Positions 54,328 to 64,000 of a stretch of 64,000 nt of DNA are shown piece by piece (positions within the stretch are counted from its first letter, which is position 1; every line of letters begins with the position of its first letter). Location: the NCBI GenBank assembly GCA_964036665.1, contig OZ038529.1:25616060-25680059 (forward strand). Direction: 5' to 3'. The notes under the pieces are model-generated. The model was not told the origin of the DNA. It made no database searches and saw only the letters and a program-made list of their open reading frames with translations. The translations under genes were made by a program, and so were the position numbers. This DNA is from Gordius sp. MW1 (taxonomy: Eukaryota > Nematomorpha > Gordioida > Gordea > Gordiidae).

Positions 54328-56339
54328 TAACGAGGCACTCGCATATTGATAGATATATTGAGATGTTTTATGTATTATCTATTTTTTATTCGTTTTTTTT
54401 GCACGAGGGTCAACAGATTTAAATTGCAGATATCAAGTTTTAGTTAAGCAAAATTTAATTTATTTTTTCACGGAAATTAATTCAGTTTTATACTAAGTTA
54501 AACTTTAGTTTTATGAAACAAAAGAGGAAGCCGTTTTAGAACATTTGATGAGATCACTAGTTAATTAATTTAAACTAGAACTTTAGTCCGCACCCACTTA
54601 AAAGCAGATGGAAAAATAATTAAATTTTTTAAGACAAGTGTTAGATAAAAAAATACACCAACAAAATCTAATATATTTTGTAAATTTATTATATTAGATC
54701 TATTTGCACTTTAGACATGTAATCATAGACTAGATAGACTGCTTATCAACGCACAAAATGTGTACCCTTTTTCCACCATTTTGAAATGCACATTGTAACG
54801 TGGTAATCATATAGAAATTCGTAATTTTCGCAAATTAAATAATCTTAAAAAGGCAAATAAAAAAATAGTGAATTGGGTAGATATTAAAAATAGCATTTTA
54901 AAATAAATATCATTTAAAAAATTCATAAAAATGCGATTAAAGTTTATTTAATAATATAGCGCCATCAATATTAATTGCTATTTTGAATAATATTAATTTA
55001 TTGAAGTTCGTTTTAATTTATAAACTAGTGAGGAAGGTAATTGACTGTTATAGGTCAAAATTACATGGTTAAGAATAAGATACACCAGTTGCTCTCTTCA
55101 AAATGGAGGAAAATTTGACACACAATTAACCATACGCAACATAGGGCATGAGCAGTCTATCTAGTCTATGCATGTAATGTAGATTAGTTAACTTACTTTT
55201 GTTTTATAATTGCTTTCGCTTAACAGTTCTCAGATTTTTGTTCATTTTTTCGCTTGTAGTAGTTTAAGTCGAAAATCCTACATATTAAGGGCTAAACTAA
55301 TTAGAAAGATATAGTAATGCTAAAAATCATGAAAACTAAGAGAGCTTACAAAAATTTATTGCATTAATAATTTTATTTATTTATTATGTAATCAGCAAGG
55401 TTAATTTATAAAAAAGCTTGTACACCAACACTACACAAAGAAAACTTCATAATCTATAAACCTCAATAAAAGCGGTTTTGTTTTAATTAAAAATTCGAAT
55501 GAGCAATCTTTATGAATTAGAATAGTGCTTTAGCTTAATAAAGGAATAAGGTATGCATAAGAGCGTATGAGACCTAAAATGATTATCTGTTTCATTATAT
55601 TGTGCAAACAGGAATTGCAAAATAAATTTATCTTTACAAACTACTTTTAGATTGGTCCTATAATTTGGAAACCAGAAGAAAATGTTTTCAAACCACAAAT
55701 TCTTTGCCAGTCTGACGTGCCATACTCTAATGAAACATAAAGCATATTTTCTGTTAAAACGTCACGTCATTAAATATTGAAAAACTGCATGCATTAATTA
55801 ATAATATATATTGGATATTTTTTTAACCTTTAATAAATTAATTCTTATACAATCATCAGTAGTATTCTAAGAAACTTAATACCTGGCTCAATTTGAGTAA
55901 TGTAATATAAAAAAGATAGTTGGATAATAGTACTAGAAGCTAATTCGCATCTTAAAAAGTTTTAAATATATTATGAAATTAATAAAAGGATACAAGTATA
56001 TTTATAAATAAAATTATTTAAAGGCGTTATTTTTCTTCGTCTTCTTTAAGAATGGGCATTGAATCCATCAAAGATTAAAAATTGGATTTAGCGATTGCAA
56101 TGGCGATTAATTGTTTTAGTAGAAAACTGTTCGATATTTTTAAGGGAGGTGAGCGTTTATTATGTTCTTAAAAAAATTTAAAGCGCTCTTCCCAAAACGG
56201 AGAATTCGGATAAAGCTGAATATTTTACGGATTTACGATGCTCTGCGGATCCTAGGGGGTCGTGATCGTTGAAAGGGCTAACAGGTCAATACAAGTGTAG
56301 CATTAAAAAAAAGCCTTTGTTCTATGGGACAAGTGACGT
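54328..56339. other. Downstream of ABCA-like gene, nothing recognised
   Basis: AT-rich sequence with no open frame of known type, no RNA gene and no element ends seen. No AATAAA occurs close after the ABCA stop codon. Confidence 0.5.
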
Positions 56340-57960
56340 ACCGTTAGAACGCATCCGCCCTTCATGAGAGGGATCTGACGGTTTAATGGCGAAAATTTGG
56401 CCCGTTTGATGGGAGCTTGTAACAGTGTGTTTGTTTTTTGGTGCCTACTATACCTGCTATTGTTAAATTTACAATGCAGAGGGTGACGCTCTTTCTCATC
56501 TACAAGTGAATTACAAAGCCGGCAGGGGTATGGTGAAGTGTAATTAAATCCAAAACGGAAGGCTATCTTTAAAGGATAGAATGGGGTTCTCTATGAGCAT
56601 TCCCGAAAACTTGCTAGAGTCAGCTTCAAGCCATTCATGACCGGATTGATCAAAAGCCAATGACCTAAGATTGCAATGCTGTTTGGCGTCGCATGTCGAG
56701 AGAAGGTAATTAACGGACAGAGACATTCAACTTGCCTCCAATGAGCGTATGATTATGGTATATTAGCTCCTACATTGACATTCTCATTCCATAGGGATAT
56801 GGCTTGATTGATGGAGGGATTAAGTGAGAATGGGACAAGGTCCTTAATATGTTTTTTAAAAGATAGATAAAGGAGGCTAGGAAGTCGCAAATGGTGAGCG
56901 AATACCTGGACCACCGGATTTTGTGGAAAGAGTGGCTTGAAGGCAAGTATTCGTGTCAAAAGAAATATTTAAAATTGATTCAAGCGTGGATTTAAAAAAG
57001 TTTTCATAATTGTGTAAAACATCTTAAAAAAAAAGCTTGCGTGGAGCGGAAACAGAATAAAATTTTGGTAATGTTGTATTAGTTTTTTATAATATAAAAG
57101 GAATGATGATAGGGCATAGATTTAAAAATGTCTAATGGTTTTTAAAAATGAAAGGTTTTTGTTTAAAAAGTTTTTGAGGCTAGGTCCCCCGATAAGTGCG
57201 CCTAAAACATACGTTTTTTTAAATTATGGCAAAGTTAAAGAACTTTGTGTGAATATCCAAGTCAGAATAAATTTCACTTTTTAGGGCGTTTAAAGATAAG
57301 TTTAAAATGGCGAAAAAAGCATGGATTACTTCTAGTCCTTGGATTAGGTTGTCGGGAGTGCTGACAAGAGTGGCGTCATTTAGATATTTGACACTAAGGG
57401 TGAGTTTAGAATGTTTTTTAATTTCATTAATTAGGTGATTTATAGCCAAACAGAATAAGGGGGGCCTAAAAGGTCGTCTTGTTGGATCTCTTCTGCGAAT
57501 TCAAGGAAGAACTTTCCATATTTGAAAATTGAAGGGCATCCGTAACTTAAAATAATGTAGTTGGTGTATTGAAGGAATAGCTTGATAAAATCATTTGTGA
57601 GAGCTGTGCAGGAAATGGAATTGAAAGCATTTTTTGAATCCAGTTTTAAAAAGGAGTCACCCAGAGGGAGGTGTTCCAGGGCTAAGCGTGCGGCATGGGT
57701 ACTCGCATCCTCCTTTGACCCCAAAGGCTAGTTGATGCAAAATTAAAATCGGGGTCGATATAGGTTTGATGGACGAACAAATTAATTTAGAAATAAATTT
57801 TCGAAAGACACCGCCGATAGCGATAGTTCTGACTGAATTATCGGCCTTCCCTATAGCTAAAAGCTTTGCTCAAAGACTATGGGCGATATTTCTTTAGGTA
57901 ATACACCCATTATCTAAGAGGTTACAAAATATGGTGAGTAAGTTTCTGAGGAGTTATTAT
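56340..57960 (-). mobile_element. Restriction-endonuclease-type LINE, RT part, decayed
   Basis: Read from 57960 leftward. An RT N-terminal segment (about 57880-57780: CAKLLAIGK..NSVRTIAIGGVFRKF, matching the CGAxLxALxKKDGGxRPIAVGExLRR pattern) is followed by SFLKLDSKNAFNSIS and LSYGCPSIFKYGKFFLEFAEEIQQDDLLGP (57724-57440), then KYLNDATLVSTPDNLIQGLE (57449-57219) and the GHEWLEADSSK region (56726-56544). The catalytic tetrad is YLND instead of YLDD. Multiple frame breaks; inactive. Confidence 0.7.
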
Positions 57961-57982
57961 TATTAATTGTTATAAATAACGT

Positions 57983-60425
57983 GCTTGAATGTGGGAACGT
58001 TGACGGGGAAGAGCATTGAGGTCGCATAAAGGCTAAAAAAAAGAAAGGTACACATCGCTTGCCTACAATAGACGAGGTGGAACGGAATTAAAGCTGGGGA
58101 ATTAGGAGAAGGCTACAAACTAGTCTACAGTGGGTTACCATATCGTAACGGGGTCGGTATCGTTCTAGCGAATCGTTCAAGGACAAGGTGATTGAAGTCA
58201 AGCGTTGTTCCGACAGGCTATGTGGGGGAAGATTGCAGATCAAGGGGGGCCTCCTAACCGTTATCTGCGCGTATGCTCCCCAAATTGGGTGTATGGAATC
58301 AGAGAAAGACATATTCTTCGATTCATTGGAAAAGGAAATACAAGGAATCCGACTGAAAAAAAGGCTAATTATTGGGGCCGATTTCAACGCTCACGTAGGA
58401 AAAGATCGCCTTGGGTATGAACGCAATCATGGAGGCTATGGGCATGGTCTGAAGAACAAAGAAGGGGAAAACTTCTCCAAGTATCCCAAGCATATGACAT
58501 GGCGATCGTTAACACCTATTTTCAAAAGCGCGAAGATCATATTGTGACTTATAGAAGTGGGAAGCATGCTTATACGGCGAAAGAACTTATGGAGTATCAA
58601 GGATTGCAAAGTAATACCGGGAGAAGAAATCGCCAGGCAACATCGTCCCCTTGTTATGGATCTTGACAGAAGAGTATTTCCCGAAAGAAGAAAGGTCTAT
58701 GAACCTCGAATTCGATACGAAAGGCTAAAGGATACGTCGACAAACAGAATACCATCAAAAAGCCACTCACTCTTGGGTGCAAGGAAGTTGCAATGGGACG
58801 TAGACGACGATTGGGAGACGCTAGCTAAGGACATTAAGGAAACAGCGATTCGTGTTCTAGGACAGACCAAAGGAGGCAAAGCTATAAATAGGGAACTATG
58901 GTGGTGGGATCAATCGGTTAAAGATTTCATCGAAAGAACAAAAAATCTATATAGACGGTGGCATAAATCAAAAAAGTCGGAGGATTATCAAGAGTACAGG
59001 GACGCAAAGAGGGCCGCAAAAAGGCCGTTGCAAAAGCGAAGAATGCCGCGTACACCGAGATGGCAAACAAACTGGATCATAAAGGGGGCGATAGGCTTAT
59101 GTTTAAATTGGCCAAGATAAGGGAGAAGAAAAGTCGCGATGTCGGACTTCTTAAAATAGTCAAAAGCGAGAAGGGTCAAACCTAATTCAAGCCGAAAGAA
59201 GTGATGGAAAGGTTTAAGGATATTTTAAGAAACTTATGAATATTGAAAATGACAAGGATTCCCTTCCCGAAATTGAGCCAAATATAAGTATGGTCGAACT
59301 CTTTCAGGAGGATGAAGTAAGGACACAAATGTACAAAATGCAAAAAGGAAAAGCAAATGGTCCAGATGCAATACCTAGGGAAGCATTGCTCGGATGTCGT
59401 AAAGAAGAAGTCACCTCCATGACGAACCTCCTTAACAAGATATTGATAGAAGAGCAAATTTCTAATCAATGGAGAGCAAGCACCATTATACCTTTATTTA
59501 AAGAAAGGAGACCCTCAAGACTGTGGCAATTACAGAGGTATGAAGCTAACTTGCCACTCCTTGAAGCTTATGGAAAGGATCTTAGTAACAAGGTTGGAAA
59601 ACGAGATGGAAATATCGGCTAATCAATTCGGATTTGTGGCCGGCCAATTCGCAATCGACCCAATCGTCGCACTAAGATAAATGATGGATAAGTATGGTGA
59701 AAAGAGGAAAGACCTACATATGGTCTTTATCGACTTGGAGAAAGCTTATGACACTGCCCCCCGCCATTTAATATGGTGGTGCCTGAGAAAACAAAATATC
59801 CCTGACGCATATATACGGCTTATGAAAAATATTTATGAAGCCTCAAACTCTTGCGTTAGGACGACAGTTGGAGACTCTAAACTTTTTTGGGTTAATATTG
59901 GATTACATCAAAGCTTTGCTTTAAGTCCCTTTTTATTTAATATAATTATAGACACGATAACGAGGGACATTCAAAAGCCATCACCATGGTGTAATGCCGA
60001 TGATATAGTACTATGCGAGGAAAATAGGGAGAAAGTATTCGAAGAAGCCGAAAAGTAGTCAAAGCGCTTAGCTGGATTTGGTTAGGTTAACGATCGAAAA
60101 ACGGTATACATGAAAATGAACGGTTCAGGCACCCCATCCCTGGATGACCATCTAAAATACCCAAAATTAGGCAGGTTTACATACCTCGGCTTGATGCTAC
60201 ATCAAGAGGGAGGTTGCAAACAGAAGTCAATACCCGGATCCAAAAAGGATGGCTTAAATGAGGAAGTATATTTGGCCGTGTCACGTGGAAAAGGCAAGTC
60301 AATAAAGTTATGGAAACTAAAGAGATTAGTCAAGACATGGCACTCACCCGGTCAAGATGGAAAAAACTTATCAAAACAAACCCCACCAATGTGGGACCAA
60401 ATAACTGATAAAGAAGAAGAATATA
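57983..60425 (+). mobile_element. RTE-like LINE copy, near full EN-RT, frameshifted
   Basis: Begins in the AP-endonuclease domain (NVGTLTGKS, then LGEGYKLVYSGLPYRNGVGI at about 58100-58165). It continues with RLIIGADFNAHVGKDR (about 58355-58405, the GDFNA-type catalytic block), the GKANGPDAIP RT entry, KDLHMVFIDLEKAYDTAPRH and ADDIVLC with the preceding Tyr lost (about 59998-60018). The 3' end resembles other copies (GGGACCAAATAACTG at about 60390). Frame breaks near 58750, 59040, 59510, 59680 and 60060. Highly similar to 21413-24025 but starting farther 5'. Confidence 0.8.
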
Positions 60426-60479
60426 TTGTGTTAAAAAAAAATAAGACATTTATTTATATTAAATTTAAAAAAATCATAA

Positions 60480-60600
60480 AATTTTGAACGAACGTGAACG
60501 CGCTCCTTTTTTTTAAAACGAACGTGAACGAGTTTGATTTTTGTCAATGAACGTTGAAAGCATTTGATTTTTTTAAAAATGTTTACAGCACTACTTAAAA
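60480..60600. repeat. GAACGTGAACG repeats
   Basis: Short repeats of GAACGAACGTGAACG with T/A spacers directly after the LINE 3' end. They resemble the subterminal arrays of the hAT elements here, but no matching second end was found. Confidence 0.5.
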
Positions 60601-61149
60601 TTAACGAATTTATAAAAAGTGAAACTTGATTTATCAGGCATTTATTTTAGCTGTCCAGCATGCTTAATTTATCTTAAAGGGTTTATGGGTGTTACCGGTG
60701 CCGTGTTTGTGCTATTTGTTATTGATATCGTCTCATATTTACCAAATGCTTGCTAAATTTTAAAGGCAGAATTTTAAATATTTCAAATAATATTGTGCAA
60801 TCAATAAAGTTTTTTGAATATATAAATGTATCGTCAGACCAGATTCTATTTATTTATATGCCTGCGTCTCTCATACTTAATTTTGGTCACTTATTTATAG
60901 CCCTGAGCTTATTAATTAATTAACCTAGATACAACCACATGTGCCCATAGTAATGCAATTTAACCTATAAAAAGCCACATGTGTCCATGAAGCATTTTAA
61001 CCTATAAATTTTATAACAATGTTAACGCCACGCTATAGCTTTAGTGTCTTTAGTGACTATGTGCTATAGCTCTAACGCCTTATGTGACTATATGCTATAG
61101 CTCACGTAATATGTCAAAAACATAACAATTTGTGTTTTCAACCAATGAG
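60601..61149. other. Spacer with two small tandem repeats
   Basis: ACCACATGTGCCCAT and AACCTATAAA motifs repeat with a spacing of about 38-40 bp (60935-61010), and GCTATAGCT..TAGTGACTATGTG repeats twice (61030-61100). No gene. Confidence 0.5.
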
Positions 61150-61618
61150 AATGAATATTTCAAGTGGAGAAGGATTATAATGGAGACGTTTTTTTGCGTT
61201 ACACCGGTGTTATTATATGGAAATGAAACTAGAGCATTAAACACAACGGAATGAAAGCTATTACAAGCCACGGAAATGAGAATGATACGGTGGAGCATGG
61301 GGTATACTAAGCTCGACCATATGACGAATAACTTTCTCATGACAAAAATGGGCATTCAACCTATGGCGGACATGATTAACGAAAATCGGCTAAGATGGTA
61401 TGGGCATATACTAAGAAGGGACACGACTGACGTAAATCGAAAAGTAATGGACATGGAGATACCGACGAAGAGAGGAAGAGGACGAGAGAGGCAAGTCTCT
61501 AAAGTAATGAAAACAAAAGAGATTAGTCAAGATATTGCACTCACCCGGTCAAGATGGAAGAAACTAATCAAAACAAACCCCACGACTGTGGGACCAAATA
61601 ACTGATGAAGAAGATAAG
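61150..61618 (+). mobile_element. RTE-like LINE, 3' end fragment
   Basis: 5'-truncated copy covering the C-terminal tail (MRMIRWSMGYTKLDHMTNNF, MGIQPMADMINENRLRWYGH) to TTVGPNN and stop, ending GGGACCAAATAACTGATGAAG. The open frame 61276-61605 is the best preserved example of this tail. Confidence 0.8.
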
Positions 61619-61652
61619 AACTTTTAAAATTGGTTTTATGCATAGACTAATA

Positions 61653-61930
61653 AAACCATAGACGGCCAAACAGCTGATAAATTTTGAGCAAATATAGCAA
61701 GCGCAATTTTGTGGGAAATTGCAACCAAAAAATAGAATTCACCAAAATTTATTGTTCTAATTTATTTATTTTTTTATTTATAAATTAAGCTATTAGTCTT
61801 ATTTATTTTCTTCAATATTTTATCGTGGAGAAGTATAAATATACCTGTTGTTATTTCCTACAATATGATAGCTATTTTGGTGTCTGAATGATTTTAATTG
61901 TAAAATCAGCTGTTCGGCAGTCTATGGTTT
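61653..61930. mobile_element. TA-flanked MITE (Tc1/mariner-like)
   Basis: Ends AAACCATAGACGGCCAAACA and its imperfect complement TGTTCGGCAGTCTATGGTTT, flanked by TA on both sides (61651-61652 and 61931-61932). 278 bp, no coding capacity. The TA duplication suggests the Tc1/mariner group. Confidence 0.7.
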
Positions 61931-62019
61931 TATGCCGTGGAGAACACTTACATATTTCATAGGAAAAGATAAGATGGCACGAATGTCTGATGACTTAAAA
62001 GCAATATCTGAAGTAGTGT

Positions 62020-62165
62020 TTCGATCTCGTCTCGTCTCGGTCTCGTCAAAAAAATCTCGTCTCGTCTTGGGAGCGATTATGAAAATCTCGTCTCGGTCTA
62101 GAAAAATCTCAATCTCGTCTCGACAAGAATTCCCGTCTCGTCTCGACCTTTTAAAAAAAATATAT
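62020..62165. repeat. TCTCGTCTCG repeat array
   Basis: Dense repeats of TCTCGTCTCG with AAAAAAT spacers, comparable to a hAT subterminal array. Only one end is seen in this window. Confidence 0.65.
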
Positions 62166-62169
62166 ACGA

Positions 62170-63200
62170 GATAAAATTTTCTCCTGTTTTATTAAAAAAT
62201 ATAAAATAGCGTTAAAAACCAAATGGCAATTTTTTATATTTTTTGGAAAACTTTAATAAACAAACTTTTTAAAGATTTAGCGGGACACGACATCTAATTA
62301 ACAGTAAAAAGATATGAATTAATTCATAAAGGAAACATTTTCTATAGAAAGTGAAGACTAAAAAAACTATAAATAAATTTGAAGTATAGAAAAATTGTAT
62401 TGTTTTAGCAAATTATAACATTTGTATCAAATTCACTATGTTTGTAACTATAAATAGACTTAAAAAATAATAAATTCGCTTATAGTTGACTCAGTTGCAT
62501 AGCAAATTGAGACCCTTTATTAACTTTGGCTAAAGCTTCAGAGTAGACCGTAACATATTTAAGGCAAACGTTTAAGTGCATTGACATTACCATTACTAAT
62601 TATAGCCCATAGTGTTTATTGCATGTTTACTATAGCGTTATAAACCACAAAGTGCGAGTGACTTGTAATGATAGTATTATTATTTACAGAATTGATAACT
62701 AGTTGCATATATTTAAACGTTGTAATAACAACAATAAAAGCAGCATTATATATAGGATCAAGTACATAAAGTTTTAAACTTTAAATTAAAGTGCACGCAT
62801 TTAAATTTATGACAAAAACCATTATAATCAAATTTATACTCCATTCTAACTAACTTTGCCATTAAATAGTTATTTATCGAATACATATAGGTTCCTGTAT
62901 ATTTTATATTGCACAATTATGGAAATGTAGTACATTTAAATGCACCTGCCAACCCATGTTATAATGTGAAAAGTAATGCATATGACAAAACTATGTATTC
63001 ACATAATGTCTTATTAAGGTTCAAAAATTTGGGAGGTATACTATTAGTTGAAGCATAAAAACTTCTTGAAAACGCATGACTTAATTTTAATCTATTACGG
63101 TGTCATTAAATACTCTATTGTACTTTTGAAATCGTTAGGCGGGTGCCCAAAAATCTCGAGCCACCTTAGCTTAACTTGTTTAATTAATCAAACTGATTGA
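62170..63200. other. AT-rich spacer, nothing recognised
   Basis: No open frame, RNA gene or element boundary found. Confidence 0.45.
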
Positions 63201-63211
63201 CCACCAAAGTT

Positions 63212-63215
<4 letters not shown>

Positions 63216-63262
<47 letters not shown>

Positions 63263-63799
63263 TTTATTTGTTAAAAATCCGCTGACAGTAATATAATATA
63301 AATACATGAAATATAAAAGGCAAAATGCGCCGAATAAAATAATACACTATTCGGATATATCATCATCGAGGGGATCTTCCAAAATTGGCCAAGAATCCGC
63401 GAACGATTTAAAGTTGTACTTGGCTATAAGAATACCAAGTCTTTGTTTTAGTAAAAAGGGTACCGAATGTTTAGACGGGGGAGAACGTCTTCCAACCTCT
63501 TTAAAAAAAAGCTAAGGCCTGTTTGCCAAAGGTGCCTGAACACGAAGCAACCAATGGAATAAAAATATTTGAGGATAATAGGGCTTTGTATTTATTGGTT
63601 TTCCGCCCCTCTGCAACAGCTAAAGAATCATTGTTGCAGTTAGAGGGGGCAAATAGGTCAATACATGTGAAGTCCCATTTAAGGTGAAGACCATTGCTCC
63701 ATGGGACTAAAGAAGATCCATCAGGACGCATACGTCCCTCCAAGGCGGGGTCCGATGGCTCCAAGATGGATGGAATCTTTGCTCTCTTCAGGGCACTTT
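63216..63799 (-). mobile_element. 5'-truncated LINE with poly(A) tail and 15-bp TSD
   Basis: Minus-strand insertion of the restriction-endonuclease-type LINE. The T run 63214-63258 is its poly(A) tail. The flanks CCACCAAAGTTAATT (63201-63215 and 63800-63814) are an exact 15-bp target duplication. The coding part reads RMRPDGSSLVPWSNG, LKWDFTCIDLFAPS and NIFIPLVASCSGTFGKQALAF. The PDG...WDFT spacing resembles a PD-(D/E)xK nuclease core, which is why I call the family restriction-endonuclease-type. Nearly intact tail and long poly(A): a recent insertion. Confidence 0.85.
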
Positions 63800-64000
63800 C
63801 CACCAAAGTTAATTATTGCCTTATGCTGGATGAGTAACTGCGAAATTCAAATATGCTTTAGTAATATTTACTATTCCATCAAAACTCATTCTAAGCCTAA
63901 AATTTTGTAATATTTTATAATGCTATGGATACAAATATGTGATAATAATATTACAAAATTATTCAAATACCCTAAGGGTCAACCATACTTAGATAAATGA

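Noticed and set aside
63214-63258. Poly(T) run as an assembly or sequencing artefact
   Set aside because: It is directly bounded by a 15-bp target duplication and followed by LINE coding sequence, so it is the poly(A) tail of a minus-strand LINE.
1-64000. tRNA, rRNA, CRISPR or bacterial operon features
   Set aside because: None recognised by eye; spliced animal genes and eukaryotic transposons explain the window. Small RNA genes could be missed without a covariance search.

Overview
The window is strongly AT-rich animal DNA. Its genes are split by canonical GT-AG introns, several of them only 36-62 nt, and it is packed with transposable elements. An LBX-like homeodomain and a full-length A-subfamily ABC transporter gene point to a bilaterian. 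I cannot name the species from sequence alone. Nothing here is prokaryotic (no operons, ribosome-binding sites or CRISPR arrays).

Layout: (1) 883-2457, plus strand: last exons of an SLC5A-type sodium/solute symporter. (2) 3398-3969, minus strand: last exon of an NK/LBX-like homeobox gene, convergent with the symporter. (3) 4-16.5 kb: intergenic DNA with hAT-type MITEs, a decayed hAT element (7964-9570), a LINE nested in another LINE (11.3-12.5 kb), and an apparently intact autonomous hAT transposon (12554-15385) whose transposase I reconstruct as 6 exons and 622 codons. (4) 16769-54327, plus strand: one gene of about 37.6 kb. I reconstruct 30 exons, all phase-compatible with canonical splice sites, encoding about 2,063-2,079 residues with the full architecture of ABCA1/ABCA4/ABCA7 (TM-ECD-TMD-NBD, twice). 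Its introns hold most of the transposons of the window. (5) 54.3-64 kb: no host gene recognised; LINE copies, MITEs and simple repeats.

The main finding is the ABCA-like gene. It has an intact reading frame and splice structure and clear homology from end to end, yet both nucleotide-binding domains have lost nearly every catalytic motif (Walker A, Q-loop, signature, switch His; Walker B disrupted in NBD1 and conservatively changed in NBD2). Decay restricted to the ATPase motifs, without stops or frameshifts, suggests a pseudo-ATPase ABCA protein kept for a non-transport or scaffold/receptor role rather than an ordinary pseudogene. A 48-nt exon near the 3' end (45809-45856) may be an alternative cassette or alternative terminus.

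Mobile elements: many hAT-derived MITEs with 8-bp target duplications that I could read directly; three further hAT families with their own subterminal repeats; RTE-like and restriction-endonuclease-type LINEs; a non-autonomous LTR retrotransposon with a 9-bp-TSD (Mutator-like) insertion in its left LTR; a 910-bp foldback element; a TA-flanked MITE; and a dispersed repeat with a conserved hairpin end. All exon models, family names and functions are inferred by eye from conserved motifs; no database search was run.
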